Below are positions 7,769-15,603 of a stretch of DNA of 43,638 bases, one piece after another (within the stretch, counting starts at the first letter, position 1; the number at the start of each line of letters is the position of its first letter). This stretch comes from Microvirga makkahensis (lineage in GTDB: Bacteria > Pseudomonadota > Alphaproteobacteria > Rhizobiales > Beijerinckiaceae), in assembly GCF_009830105.1 (NCBI RefSeq), contig NZ_WURB01000030.1:1-43638 (forward strand), read 5' to 3'. Made by a program: the position numbers and the translations under genes. The notes under the pieces are model-generated. The model worked only from the letters and a program-made list of their open reading frames with translations. It did no database searches and was not told where the DNA came from.

Positions 7769-8463
7769 TGGCAACGACGAGCATCGAGAAGGAAGACGCA
7801 ATCCATCCGGGTAGGCCGGTCGTCGTCGACCGTTATAACCTGGGTGCGCGCATCAACCACTGGGTCACGGCAATATCCCTCATTCTTCTTGCGCTGTCCG
7901 GACTCGCCTTCTTCCATCCATCCCTGTTCTTCCTCACGGGCCTGTTCGGGGGCGGACAGGAGGCGCGTGCCTTCCATCCCTGGATCGGCGTCGTCCTGTT
8001 CTTCAGTTTCGCCGGATTGTTCATCCGCTTCTGGCGGGCCAATCTGCCGGAGAAGTCCGACAGGGAATGGCTCGCTCATGCCAATGACGTCATCGCCGGA
8101 AACGAAGAAAAGCTGCCCGAGGCCGGGCGGTACAACCCGATCCAGAAGTTCAACTTCTGGGCCATGTCGCTCCTGATCATCGCCCTGATCCTCACGGGTC
8201 TCGCGATCTGGGATCAGTACTTCTACGGATGGACCACCATTCCGCAGAAGCGGGTTGCGGTCCTTGTTCATTCGCTCTCAGCCGTCCTCCTCATCTGCAT
8301 CTGGATCGTCCACGTCTATGCGGTGATCTGGGCCCGGGGCACGCTTCGCGCCATGACGCGCGGTTCGGTGACGGGGGGCTGGGCCTGGCGGCACCATCGC
8401 CGCTGGTTGAAGGAACTGGCGGAGCACCATAGATTCAAGAAGCCGGCGGCACCCGCCGAGTAG
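7768..8463 (+). CDS. fdnI: Formate dehydrogenase cytochrome b556 (gamma) subunit
   Basis: The 231-residue product has four hydrophobic segments (about 32-52, 70-88, 128-148, 166-188), the expected fold of the di-heme cytochrome b of formate dehydrogenase-N. Histidines suited to heme binding occur in INHW (His31), FHPWIG, LVHS and IVHVYAV. It accepts electrons from FdnH and reduces quinone at the cytoplasmic side of the inner membrane. Its ATG overlaps the fdnH stop (ATGA), so translation is coupled. The basic, Trp/His-rich C-terminus (about 205-231) is cytoplasmic. The family assignment is firm. Confidence 0.94.
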   Translation: MATTSIEKEDAIHPGRPVVVDRYNLGARINHWVTAISLILLALSGLAFFHPSLFFLTGLFGGGQEARAFHPWIGVVLFFSFAGLFIRFWRANLPEKSDREWLAHANDVIAGNEEKLPEAGRYNPIQKFNFWAMSLLIIALILTGLAIWDQYFYGWTTIPQKRVAVLVHSLSAVLLICIWIVHVYAVIWARGTLRAMTRGSVTGGWAWRHHRRWLKELAEHHRFKKPAAPAE

Positions 8464-8470
8464 AGGCTCT

Positions 8471-8487
8471 CACACGTGGCCCGTGTG
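8471..8487 (+). promoter_or_regulatory. Small hairpin between fdnI and fdhE
   Basis: CACACG (8471-8476) and CGTGTG (8482-8487) form a perfect six-pair stem with a five-base loop in the only real gap inside the fdn-sel operon. Such a hairpin could lower read-through, or set the RNA ends, between structural and accessory genes. No U-run follows. Confidence 0.3.
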
Positions 8488-8501
8488 GTTCGTGAGGTTG
8501 C

Positions 8502-9419
8502 ATGTCACATTCAAGTTCCATCGAGCCCAATCCCGCCGCTGTCGGCCGCGTCCAGGCTCCCCCCTTCGTTCGTCTGCCGGACCCGAGCAGGCTCTTCGAG
8601 GCCCGCCGCGAGCGGCTCGAGTTCCTGGCGCAGACGAGCGAGCTTGCTCCCTATCTGCGGTTCATCGCGGGCATAGCGGCAGCCCAGAGCAGCATTCAGG
8701 AGGGATTGCCCGAGCCTGATCTTCCGCCCGACGATGCCCTCGACCGCGCACGGGAATTCGGCATGCCGCCGCTCGACCGGAACCGCGCCGGACTGGACGA
8801 TGTCCTGAGCGAAACCCTGAGCCGCCTGTTCGATGCCGTCGCCCCGGTGACGAAGCCCGCCGAAGCGGAGGCGGCGCTGGAGCGGGTGAGGGCAGCGACG
8901 CCCGATGAGATGCGCTCCATCGTCCAGGGTGTTCTCGCCGATGCCATTCCGGCCGATGCCCTTGCCGAGCATGTCTATGGAGCGGCAGGGCTGCAGGTTC
9001 ATTTCACCCGGCTCGCGGCAAAGCTCGACAGGAGCAGGCTCGCCAAGATTGGCGACGGCGCCTGTCCCTGCTGCGGAGGGCCTCCGGTTTCGTCCCTCGT
9101 CGTCGGGTGGATGGAAGCGGAAGGGACCCGCTACTGCTCCTGCGCCCTGTGCGGCACTCTATGGAATGTGGTGCGCGTGAAATGCGTGCTGTGCGGTTCG
9201 GGAAAGGGTATCGGTTATCAGGAGATCGACGGTGGACCCGGTACGATCAAGGCGGAATGCTGCGATAGCTGCCGGGGCTACGTCAAAATCTTCTACCAGC
9301 AGAAGGATGCGGCGCTCGACCCGGTCGCGGACGACATCGCCAGCCTCGGGCTGGATCTTCTCCTGAAGGACGGTGAGTACCGCCGGGGCAGTCTCAATCC
9401 TTTCCTGCTCGGGGTCTGA
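8502..9419 (+). CDS. fdhE: Formate dehydrogenase accessory protein FdhE
   Basis: The 305-residue product is an FdhE homologue, needed to mature the respiratory formate dehydrogenase. In the C-terminal half four Cys-x2-Cys-type groups occur in order: CPCCGG, CSCALCG, CVLCGSG and CCDSCRG. These are the rubredoxin-like metal sites of the family; E. coli FdhE binds iron there and interacts with the catalytic subunit before Tat export. The family end pattern (LGLDLLLKDGEYRRGSLNP) is present. It follows fdnI by 38 bases and is followed two bases later by selA, so it belongs to the same transcript. It acts in the cytoplasm. Confidence 0.93.
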   Translation: MSHSSSIEPNPAAVGRVQAPPFVRLPDPSRLFEARRERLEFLAQTSELAPYLRFIAGIAAAQSSIQEGLPEPDLPPDDALDRAREFGMPPLDRNRAGLDDVLSETLSRLFDAVAPVTKPAEAEAALERVRAATPDEMRSIVQGVLADAIPADALAEHVYGAAGLQVHFTRLAAKLDRSRLAKIGDGACPCCGGPPVSSLVVGWMEAEGTRYCSCALCGTLWNVVRVKCVLCGSGKGIGYQEIDGGPGTIKAECCDSCRGYVKIFYQQKDAALDPVADDIASLGLDLLLKDGEYRRGSLNPFLLGV

Positions 9420-9421
9420 GC

Positions 9422-10825
9422 ATGGCCGAAGCGGCCCTGTCGCGCCTGCGCAATCTTCCCTCCGTCGATCGAATGCTGCACCGCCCGGACATCGCGGTTC
9501 TTGCGGAGAAACACGGCCGTCTGGAGACGACGCAGGCAATTCGGGAGACTCTTGCGGCTCTGCGCGAGGAGCTGCGGTCCGGAGCCGATTTCGACGAGGA
9601 TATGATCGTCGCCTCCGTTCTGTTTCGCCTGGCTGTGCGTGCGAACACGCGATTGCAACCACTCTTCAACCTGACCGGCACGGTGCTGCACACCAATCTC
9701 GGCCGTGCGATCCTCGCCGAGGAGGCCGTCGAGGCTGCAACGGCCGCCATGCGGCAGGCCGTATCCCTGGAGTTCGATCTGGCCAACGGAAAACGAGGCG
9801 AGCGCGACGATCATGTCCGAGCCCTGGTCTGCGAGCTGACCGGGGCGGAGGATGCGACCCTCGTCAACAACAATGCGGCGGCTGTGCTCCTCGTCCTGAA
9901 TACGCTCTCCCAGGGCCGGGAGGCCGTCGTCTCCCGCGGAGAGCTGATCGAGATCGGCGGTGCGTTCCGCATGCCGGAGATCATGGCGAGGGCAGGGGCG
10001 CGTCTGCGCGAAATCGGAACCACGAACCGCACCCATGCGCGTGACTACGCCGATGCGTTGGGGCCTGAGACCGGGGTGATCCTGAAGGTTCATACGTCGA
10101 ACTACCGGATCGAAGGGTTCGCGGCCGAGGTCCGCGCCCGCGATCTCGCTAAGATCGCCCGCCAGCACGATGTGCCTCTGGTCAACGATCTCGGCTCGGG
10201 AACCCTCGTCGATCTCTCCCGGTTCGGCTTGAGGAAGGAGCCTACGGTCCGGGAGGCGGCGGAGGAGGGCGCGGATCTCGTCACCTTCTCCGGAGACAAG
10301 CTCCTCGGCGGCCCGCAGGCGGGCTTCATCGTCGGCCGGAAGGATCTGATCGCCGCGATCAACCGCAACCCCATGAAGCGCGCCCTGCGGGTGGACAAGG
10401 TGCGGATCGCCGCGTGCGAGGCGACCTTGAAGCTCTACCGCGATCCTGACCGGCTTGCGGAGAAACTTCCCACCATGCGCCTCCTGGCGCGGCCTGCGGA
10501 GGAGGTCCGGCGACAGGCGGAGCGCCTCATGCCCGCCCTGGTCGATGCTCTGGGGCCTGGCGCCGCCGTCGAAATCGTGGCGTGTCAGAGCCAGATCGGC
10601 TCGGGAGCGCTTCCCCTCGATACGATCCCCAGCTTCGGGCTGTCCTTGAAGCCCAAGGGAGGAGGACGCGCAGTCGAGGAGTTGAGCGCCGCTTTCCGAG
10701 GACTGCCGCGGCCCGTGATCGGACGCGTGGCCGAGGGGGCGCTCATCCTCGATCTCAGGTGTCTGGAGGACGAAGCTCTGTTTCGGCAAAACCTGTCGTT
10801 TTACCGGCCGGGAGGGGCTCGATGA
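9422..10825 (+). CDS. selA: L-seryl-tRNA(Sec) selenium transferase
   Basis: SelA converts Ser-tRNA(Sec) to Sec-tRNA(Sec) using selenophosphate, with pyridoxal phosphate as cofactor. The 467-residue length is normal. The N-terminal helical domain that reads the tRNA (about 1-75) is followed by the fold-type I aminotransferase core with NLTGTVLHTNLGRA (83-96), the glycine-rich VNDLGSGTLVDL (254-265) and the PLP lysine in SGDKLLGGPQAG (Lys293). All key features are intact. The start is two bases after the fdhE stop, and the stop overlaps the selB ATG. Product and role are certain; it serves the fdnG UGA, the only selenoprotein codon I can see here. Confidence 0.96.
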   Translation: MAEAALSRLRNLPSVDRMLHRPDIAVLAEKHGRLETTQAIRETLAALREELRSGADFDEDMIVASVLFRLAVRANTRLQPLFNLTGTVLHTNLGRAILAEEAVEAATAAMRQAVSLEFDLANGKRGERDDHVRALVCELTGAEDATLVNNNAAAVLLVLNTLSQGREAVVSRGELIEIGGAFRMPEIMARAGARLREIGTTNRTHARDYADALGPETGVILKVHTSNYRIEGFAAEVRARDLAKIARQHDVPLVNDLGSGTLVDLSRFGLRKEPTVREAAEEGADLVTFSGDKLLGGPQAGFIVGRKDLIAAINRNPMKRALRVDKVRIAACEATLKLYRDPDRLAEKLPTMRLLARPAEEVRRQAERLMPALVDALGPGAAVEIVACQSQIGSGALPLDTIPSFGLSLKPKGGGRAVEELSAAFRGLPRPVIGRVAEGALILDLRCLEDEALFRQNLSFYRPGGAR

Positions 10826-12897
10826 TCGTCGGTACCGCCGGCCATATCGATCATGGCAAGACGGCGCTCGTCAAAGCGCTGACCGGCATCGATGCGGATC
10901 GCCTCAAGGAGGAGAAGGCGCGCGGCATCACCATCGATCTCGGCTTCGCCTATTGGCCTCAGGACGATGGCGACGTGATCGGGTTCGTGGACGTGCCCGG
11001 TCATGAGCGTTTCGTCCACACCATGGTCGCGGGCGCAAGCGGCGTCGACTTCGTCATGCTCGTGGTGGCGGTCGACGATGCGGTGAAGCCGCAAACCCTC
11101 GAACATCTCGCGATCATCGACATCCTCGGAATCGATCGAGGCGTGGTCGTGCTCAGCAAGGCCGATCTCGCGGATGAGGAGGGCCGCGCTGCGGCATCGG
11201 CGCAGATCCGCGATGTTCTGGCCGATACGACATTGGCGGAGTGCCCGATCATTCCCGTTTCCTCCATCACAGGCGAGGGGATCGAGGCGCTGAAGCAGCT
11301 CTTGCGGACGGCGGCCGCCGCCCAGCGGGAGCGGAACGCCACCGGATTGTTCCGCCTGTCGGTCGACCGCAGTTTCGTTCTTCCCGGTGCAGGCACCGTG
11401 GTGACGGGCACCGTGTTGTCCGGAACGGTCGCCATTGGCGATCAGGTCGTCGTCAGCCCCTCCGGACGCACGGCCCGGGTGCGCTCGATCCACGCTCAGA
11501 ACCGCGCCGCGGAGCGTGGCGTCTCGGGGCAACGCTGCGCCCTCAATCTGGCAGGCGAGGGGATCTCGAAGGACAGTGTCGTCCGCGGCGACATGGTGCT
11601 CGCTCCCGAGCTTCACGCACCGACCGACCGGATCGACGCGAGCCTGCGCATTCTTTCGAGCGAGAAGAAGCCCGTGGGCCAGTGGTTTCCCGTCCGGCTG
11701 CATCATGCAGCCGCGGAGGTTGGGGCGCGGATCGTTCTGCTGGAAGACGATCCGCTTCAGCCGGGGGAGAGAAAGGTGGTTCAAATCGTCCTCGACCGTC
11801 CCATCGCCGCCGCAGCCCACGATACCTTTGTTGTGCGGGATACGTCCGCCCAGCGGACGATCGGAGGCGGATTCTTCATCGATCTGCGCGCCCCGGCGCG
11901 CCACAGGCGCGGGAAGGAGCGCCGGGCGCAGATCTCGGCTCTGGCGCAGGCCGATCCGGCCGATGCCATGAGGGACCTCGCCGCGGTGCGGCCGTTTTCC
12001 TTCGATCTGGCCGCCTTTGCCCGCGACAGGGCCATGCCGCTTGCCGGCGCGGTGGATATTGCCGACGGCCTTGGTTTGGTGCGTCTTTCCGCCGGCCGGA
12101 CACCTCTTGCGCTGGCGAAGGAGCATTGGCAGACCTTCGAAGCCGGCCTGATCGGCCTTCTCGACGCGTTCCACAAGAACAATCCGGATCTCCAGGGCAT
12201 GGGCTTCGAGCGCCTGCGGCTCCAATGCGAACCGCGCCTGCCCGCACCCGCCTTCCGGGCCGCGCTGCAGTCGCTTGTCGATGCGGGTCGGGTGAAGATC
12301 GACGGGGCGTGGGTTCGGCTCCCGGAGCATGAGGTACGCCTGGACGAGGGTGAGGATCTCCTATGGCAGGCGATCAGACCACTTCTGGGAGGCGAGGAGC
12401 GATTCCGTCCTCCACGCGTGCGCGACATCGCCGGTCTGCTCGGTGCGGATGAGGACGAGATCCGTCGTCTCTGCAAGCTTCTGAGCCGTCTCGGGCAGCT
12501 GGACGAGGTCGCCCACGATCACTTCTTCCTGCGCGACACCGTCGCCGAGATGGTGGGCATCGTCCAGGATCTGTGCCGGCAAGCCCCCCACAGGCAATTC
12601 ACGGCGGCGCAGTTCCGCGATCACGTCCTGAACGGGCGGAAGGTGGCGATTCAGATCCTCGAGTTCTTCGACCGGCACGGCGTAACCTTGCGTCGCGGCG
12701 ATCTTCGTCGCATCAATCCGCATCGGCTGGATCTCTTCCGCGCATCTCAGCCGCTCGACAGGGACCATGGAGGAGAAGCGTCCCCGGTGGGGCGTCCGGA
12801 CTTCAAATCCGGGTGGGGCCGCGAGCCGGTCCTAGGTGGGTTCGACTCCCACTCTCTTCCGCCATTGTCACCGGGACGGCCCGCAGTCACGGGATGA
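10822..12897 (+). CDS. selB: Selenocysteine-specific elongation factor SelB, open frame runs through tRNA-Sec
   Basis: SelB is the EF-Tu-like GTPase that carries Sec-tRNA(Sec) and binds the SECIS hairpin. The GTPase domain starts at residue 1 with GHIDHGKT (7-14), then the switch I region with RGITIDLGFAYW, the DVPGHE box and the SKAD guanine-specificity box. Domains II-III follow, and C-terminal winged helices (about 470-645) bind SECIS. ATG 10822 is chosen because it overlaps the selA stop and begins the G domain; an upstream in-frame start at 10582 lies inside selA. The usual family end is near RINPHRLDLF (around residue 643). No stop occurs there: the frame continues through the entire tRNA-Sec gene (12769-12864) and stops at 12897, giving 691 residues with about 42 encoded by or beyond the tRNA. 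Confidence 0.93.
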   Translation: MIVGTAGHIDHGKTALVKALTGIDADRLKEEKARGITIDLGFAYWPQDDGDVIGFVDVPGHERFVHTMVAGASGVDFVMLVVAVDDAVKPQTLEHLAIIDILGIDRGVVVLSKADLADEEGRAAASAQIRDVLADTTLAECPIIPVSSITGEGIEALKQLLRTAAAAQRERNATGLFRLSVDRSFVLPGAGTVVTGTVLSGTVAIGDQVVVSPSGRTARVRSIHAQNRAAERGVSGQRCALNLAGEGISKDSVVRGDMVLAPELHAPTDRIDASLRILSSEKKPVGQWFPVRLHHAAAEVGARIVLLEDDPLQPGERKVVQIVLDRPIAAAAHDTFVVRDTSAQRTIGGGFFIDLRAPARHRRGKERRAQISALAQADPADAMRDLAAVRPFSFDLAAFARDRAMPLAGAVDIADGLGLVRLSAGRTPLALAKEHWQTFEAGLIGLLDAFHKNNPDLQGMGFERLRLQCEPRLPAPAFRAALQSLVDAGRVKIDGAWVRLPEHEVRLDEGEDLLWQAIRPLLGGEERFRPPRVRDIAGLLGADEDEIRRLCKLLSRLGQLDEVAHDHFFLRDTVAEMVGIVQDLCRQAPHRQFTAAQFRDHVLNGRKVAIQILEFFDRHGVTLRRGDLRRINPHRLDLFRASQPLDRDHGGEASPVGRPDFKSGWGREPVLGGFDSHSLPPLSPGRPAVTG
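12769..12864 (+). tRNA. selC: tRNA-Sec (anticodon UCA)
   Basis: The 96-base sequence folds as a bacterial tRNA(Sec). It has an 8-bp acceptor stem (GGAGGAGA with TCTCTTCC, one G-U pair), a 6-bp D stem with a four-base loop, a 5-bp anticodon stem and the seven-base loop CTTCAAA with anticodon TCA at 12803-12805. It has a long variable arm and a T arm with GGTTCGACTCC. The discriminator G and an encoded CCA end the gene at 12864. It lies on the same strand as selB and inside its open frame. It is the substrate of SelA and is delivered by SelB. Confidence 0.96.
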
Positions 12898-13200
12898 AGC
12901 GGATGGAGCGGCAGTGCTTTTCATCGGATCAACACCGCTCGCCGTGGCAGGATGCTCGGATGGCGATTGCGGGGTCGGCCCTTTCGGAGCCGTGCCGATA
13001 TAGGAGCCGCCAAGCCCTCCCGTCCAGCCGGACGATCCTGCGGTTCCCGGCGAGGTGCCGGAGGCCTGACTGTTCGGATCGGGCGCCGTGGCGGCCGTCG
13101 TCCCAGGCTCCTCCGGGCAAGGGCTCCGTGCTGCCGTTTGCGCCCAGCAGGGCACCGACAGGCCGATGGCTGCCACGGCAAGAATCATGGGGGCACGCAT
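12868..13200 (-). CDS. Small secreted hypothetical protein, Gly/Ser/Pro/Thr-rich
   Basis: The product has 110 residues if it starts at the ATG at 13198-13200, which gives a compact signal peptide (MRAPMILAVAAIGLSVPCWAQ, written here only as the first 21 positions; cleavage after Trp-Ala). The mature part is low-complexity, with a conserved-looking core GWTGGLGGSYIGTAP and the ending HPATASGVDPMKS. I recall many small periplasmic proteins of this type in Methylobacterium and Microvirga, with no known function. It lies downstream of selD on the same strand. Its last ten codons overlap the tail of the selB frame head to head, and its stop is only four bases from the tRNA-Sec 3' end. Confidence 0.6.
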   Translation of the reverse strand: MRAPMILAVAAIGLSVPCWAQTAARSPCPEEPGTTAATAPDPNSQASGTSPGTAGSSGWTGGLGGSYIGTAPKGPTPQSPSEHPATASGVDPMKSTAAPSASSRDCGPSR

Positions 13201-13267
13201 AGCGTCCGGCTCCTCTAGGCTAAGCTCTCGGAGCAACGTTGCGAAGCGCGGCGGGTTCCGAAGGCCG

Positions 13268-14314
13268 TCAGGTCACTCTGATCTGCGAAGGACCCGCCTC
13301 GGCATGGCCCACGATCCGGGCGAGCGGATAGCCCGCCTCGATGAGGTGCCCGAGAACCTGTTCTGCCCGCTCCGGCGCACAGGCGACGAGGAGGCCGCCC
13401 GATGTCTGCGGATCCGTGAGAAGCTGTCTCTGCCAGAGTTCGAGCCCCTCCGGCAGCACGATGCTGTCCCCGTAGCTGTCCCAGTTCCGGGTGGAGGCGC
13501 CCGTCACGTAGCCTTTCTGGGCCAGCGGCGCCGCTTCCCGGAACAGGGGCAGGCGGGCGCGATCGATGGTCAGGGTCAGTTTGGACCCGCGCGCCATTTC
13601 GAGGGCGTGTCCGAGAATGCCGAAGCCGGTCACGTCGGTGATGGCATGGACATCAGGATCCTGGGCGAGCTCGGCGCCGATCCTGTTCAGGAGGGTGGCC
13701 GAGCCCATCATCTCCGCATAGGCATCGGCAGAGAGCGCATCCTTTCTGAACGCCGCCGAATAGATGCCAACGCCGAGGGCCTTCGTCAGGATCAGCGCAT
13801 CCCCTGCCTTGGCACCGCTGTTGCGGCGGATCTCGTTCGGCTTCGCCGTCCCGATCACCGCGAGGCCATAGACCGGTTCGGGGCAGTCGATGGAGTGTCC
13901 GCCCGCCACCGGGATGCCGGCCTCGGCGCAGATCGATGCGCCGCCCCCGAGGATCTCGCGAACGGTCGCAGGTGCAATCTTGCCCAATGGCATGCCGAGA
14001 ATCGCGAGCGCCATGATCGGCCGGCCCCCCATCGCATAGACATCGGAGATAGCATTGGTGGCGGCAATGCGCCCGAAATCGAACGGATCGTCGACCATGG
14101 GCATGAAGAAGTCCGTGGTCGCAATGATGCAGGTTTCGTCATTCAGCTGCCAGACGGCAGCATCGTCGGCCGTTTCGGTGCCGACGAGGAGGTTGTGGAA
14201 CGGCCCCGCGGCCGGCTGCTCGGAAAGGAGTTGCTGGAGCACGGCCGGCGCCAGTTTGCAGCCGCAGCCGCCGCCATGGGACAGATGGCTGAGCCGAATA
14301 TTCTGCGTGTCCAT
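13268..14314 (-). CDS. selD: Selenide, water dikinase (selenophosphate synthetase)
   Basis: SelD makes selenophosphate from selenide and ATP, the selenium donor for SelA. The 348-residue product starts IRLSHLSHGGGCGCK, with catalytic Cys17 and Lys20 in the usual place; the active-site residue is Cys, not Sec. The AIR-synthase fold is marked by DDAAV, TTDFFMP, DPFDFGRIAATNAISD and the C-terminal LLTDPQTSGGLL. ATG 14314 is chosen because GGAGG lies seven bases upstream and the product then aligns from its first residues. An upstream in-frame extension of 56 codons has no family match. The gene is divergent from fdhD, so the 14315-14520 gap must hold both promoters. Confidence 0.95.
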   Translation of the reverse strand: MDTQNIRLSHLSHGGGCGCKLAPAVLQQLLSEQPAAGPFHNLLVGTETADDAAVWQLNDETCIIATTDFFMPMVDDPFDFGRIAATNAISDVYAMGGRPIMALAILGMPLGKIAPATVREILGGGASICAEAGIPVAGGHSIDCPEPVYGLAVIGTAKPNEIRRNSGAKAGDALILTKALGVGIYSAAFRKDALSADAYAEMMGSATLLNRIGAELAQDPDVHAITDVTGFGILGHALEMARGSKLTLTIDRARLPLFREAAPLAQKGYVTGASTRNWDSYGDSIVLPEGLELWQRQLLTDPQTSGGLLVACAPERAEQVLGHLIEAGYPLARIVGHAEAGPSQIRVT

Positions 14315-14520
14315 GAATAATCCTCCGTTCGGTATCCATGGTTCCAGACCCTGGCGGAGAATGCAAACCAACGGCCACTCCGTCGACCGCGCTCGGCCAG
14401 GTTCGTCGGGCGCTGTGGCGAGGACCTTGCATTCCGATGCTCGAAATGGCCCTAATGCAGGGGGCGCGAGGCGCATTTCCATGAGCGCATTCGTCGAGAG
14501 CGGTCGAAGAGGAGTCTGTC

Positions 14521-15453
14521 ATGCCGGGTGCCGACACTGGGCTGAAGGACGTCACCGGCACGTCGTGCCACGGTACGGCGCAGACATCTCGCGACGGAAG
14601 CCCGTTCCTTCCGGGCGAAGCGGGTGACGGCTTGCGGGTCCCCCGTACGGCAGTGGAGGCACCGCTTGCGGTGATCCCCTTCGACGATTCCGACGTTCTT
14701 CCAGGAGCAAGAGCGCTTCCCTCCGAGGTGCCGGTGAATGTGATCTATGGCGGCATTCCCTTTGCCGTCATGATGACGACGCCTTCGGATCTTGAAGATT
14801 TCGCCGTCGGCTTCAGCCTGACCGAGGGCGTAATCCAGCATCCGGACGACATCCGCGGCATGTGTATCGAGCCTGACGAGAGGGGCCTCAGGCTCGCCAT
14901 CGAGCTGACGCCCAACAGACTGCACGAGCATCTGGCGCGAAAGCGCGCCCTTTCGGGTCGGACAGGCTGCGGCCTGTGCGGCATCGATGACCTCAAGGCT
15001 TTGCCCCAGGCGCGTCAGCCGCAAGGGAATGCACCGAACCTTGCCTTGTCCGCCATTCAATCGGCTCTGCTCGGCCTGGACCGGCAGCAGGCTCTCAACA
15101 GGCTGACGCATGCTGTCCATGCGGCTGCCTGGTCCGATCTCGATGGTACGATCGGCTGCGTCCGCGAGGACGTCGGCCGTCACAATGCACTCGACAAGCT
15201 CATCGGATCGATTGCGCGCGCAGGCACGAGGCCGGACAGCGGCTTCGTCGTCGTCACGAGCCGGTGTTCCTTCGAGCTGGTGGAGAAGGTCGCGGTCTTC
15301 GGCGCAAGGACTCTCGTCGCGATCTCGGCTCCGACCTCACTAGCCCTCGAGCGCGCCCGGCTCCACGACATCACGCTCATCGGTATTGCTCGCCGGGACT
15401 CGATTTCGGTCTTTCACGGCCTCGACCGGATCAGCGGCAAGAGGGGTCCGTGA
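14521..15453 (+). CDS. fdhD: Formate dehydrogenase accessory sulfurtransferase FdhD
   Basis: FdhD passes sulfur from a cysteine desulfurase to the molybdenum cofactor of formate dehydrogenases, a step needed for activity. The 310-residue product carries the catalytic Cys-x2-Cys loop in GCGLCG (Cys150 and Cys153) and the conserved VPVNVIYGGIPFAVMMTTP region that binds the guanine nucleotides of the cofactor. The later segments REDVGRHNALDKLIG and TSRCSFELVEK are typical of the family. The first 40 residues are an extra polar leader. The ATG follows AAGAGGAG by six bases. It lies between the Sec-type and Cys-type molybdoenzyme genes and could serve both. Confidence 0.94.
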   Translation: MPGADTGLKDVTGTSCHGTAQTSRDGSPFLPGEAGDGLRVPRTAVEAPLAVIPFDDSDVLPGARALPSEVPVNVIYGGIPFAVMMTTPSDLEDFAVGFSLTEGVIQHPDDIRGMCIEPDERGLRLAIELTPNRLHEHLARKRALSGRTGCGLCGIDDLKALPQARQPQGNAPNLALSAIQSALLGLDRQQALNRLTHAVHAAAWSDLDGTIGCVREDVGRHNALDKLIGSIARAGTRPDSGFVVVTSRCSFELVEKVAVFGARTLVAISAPTSLALERARLHDITLIGIARRDSISVFHGLDRISGKRGP

Positions 15454-15603
15454 CCCGGACCGCCTTCACTGGAGAGGCGAGTGCGGCTGCTCCGCTGGCA
15501 GGAACGGGCGCTCCAGACGGATGGAACTTCCGACTCTCAGGCTTGTTCCGAGACAAGCCGCGCCGGTTCATTGGCATGACCGCCGCCGGACAGGGAGGAC
15601 GAG

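Noticed and set aside
12769..12897. The tRNA-Sec region as a genuine extra SelB domain
   Set aside because: The bases fold as a complete tRNA with UCA anticodon and encoded CCA, so the peptide reading is a by-product of the overlap, not a recognised domain.
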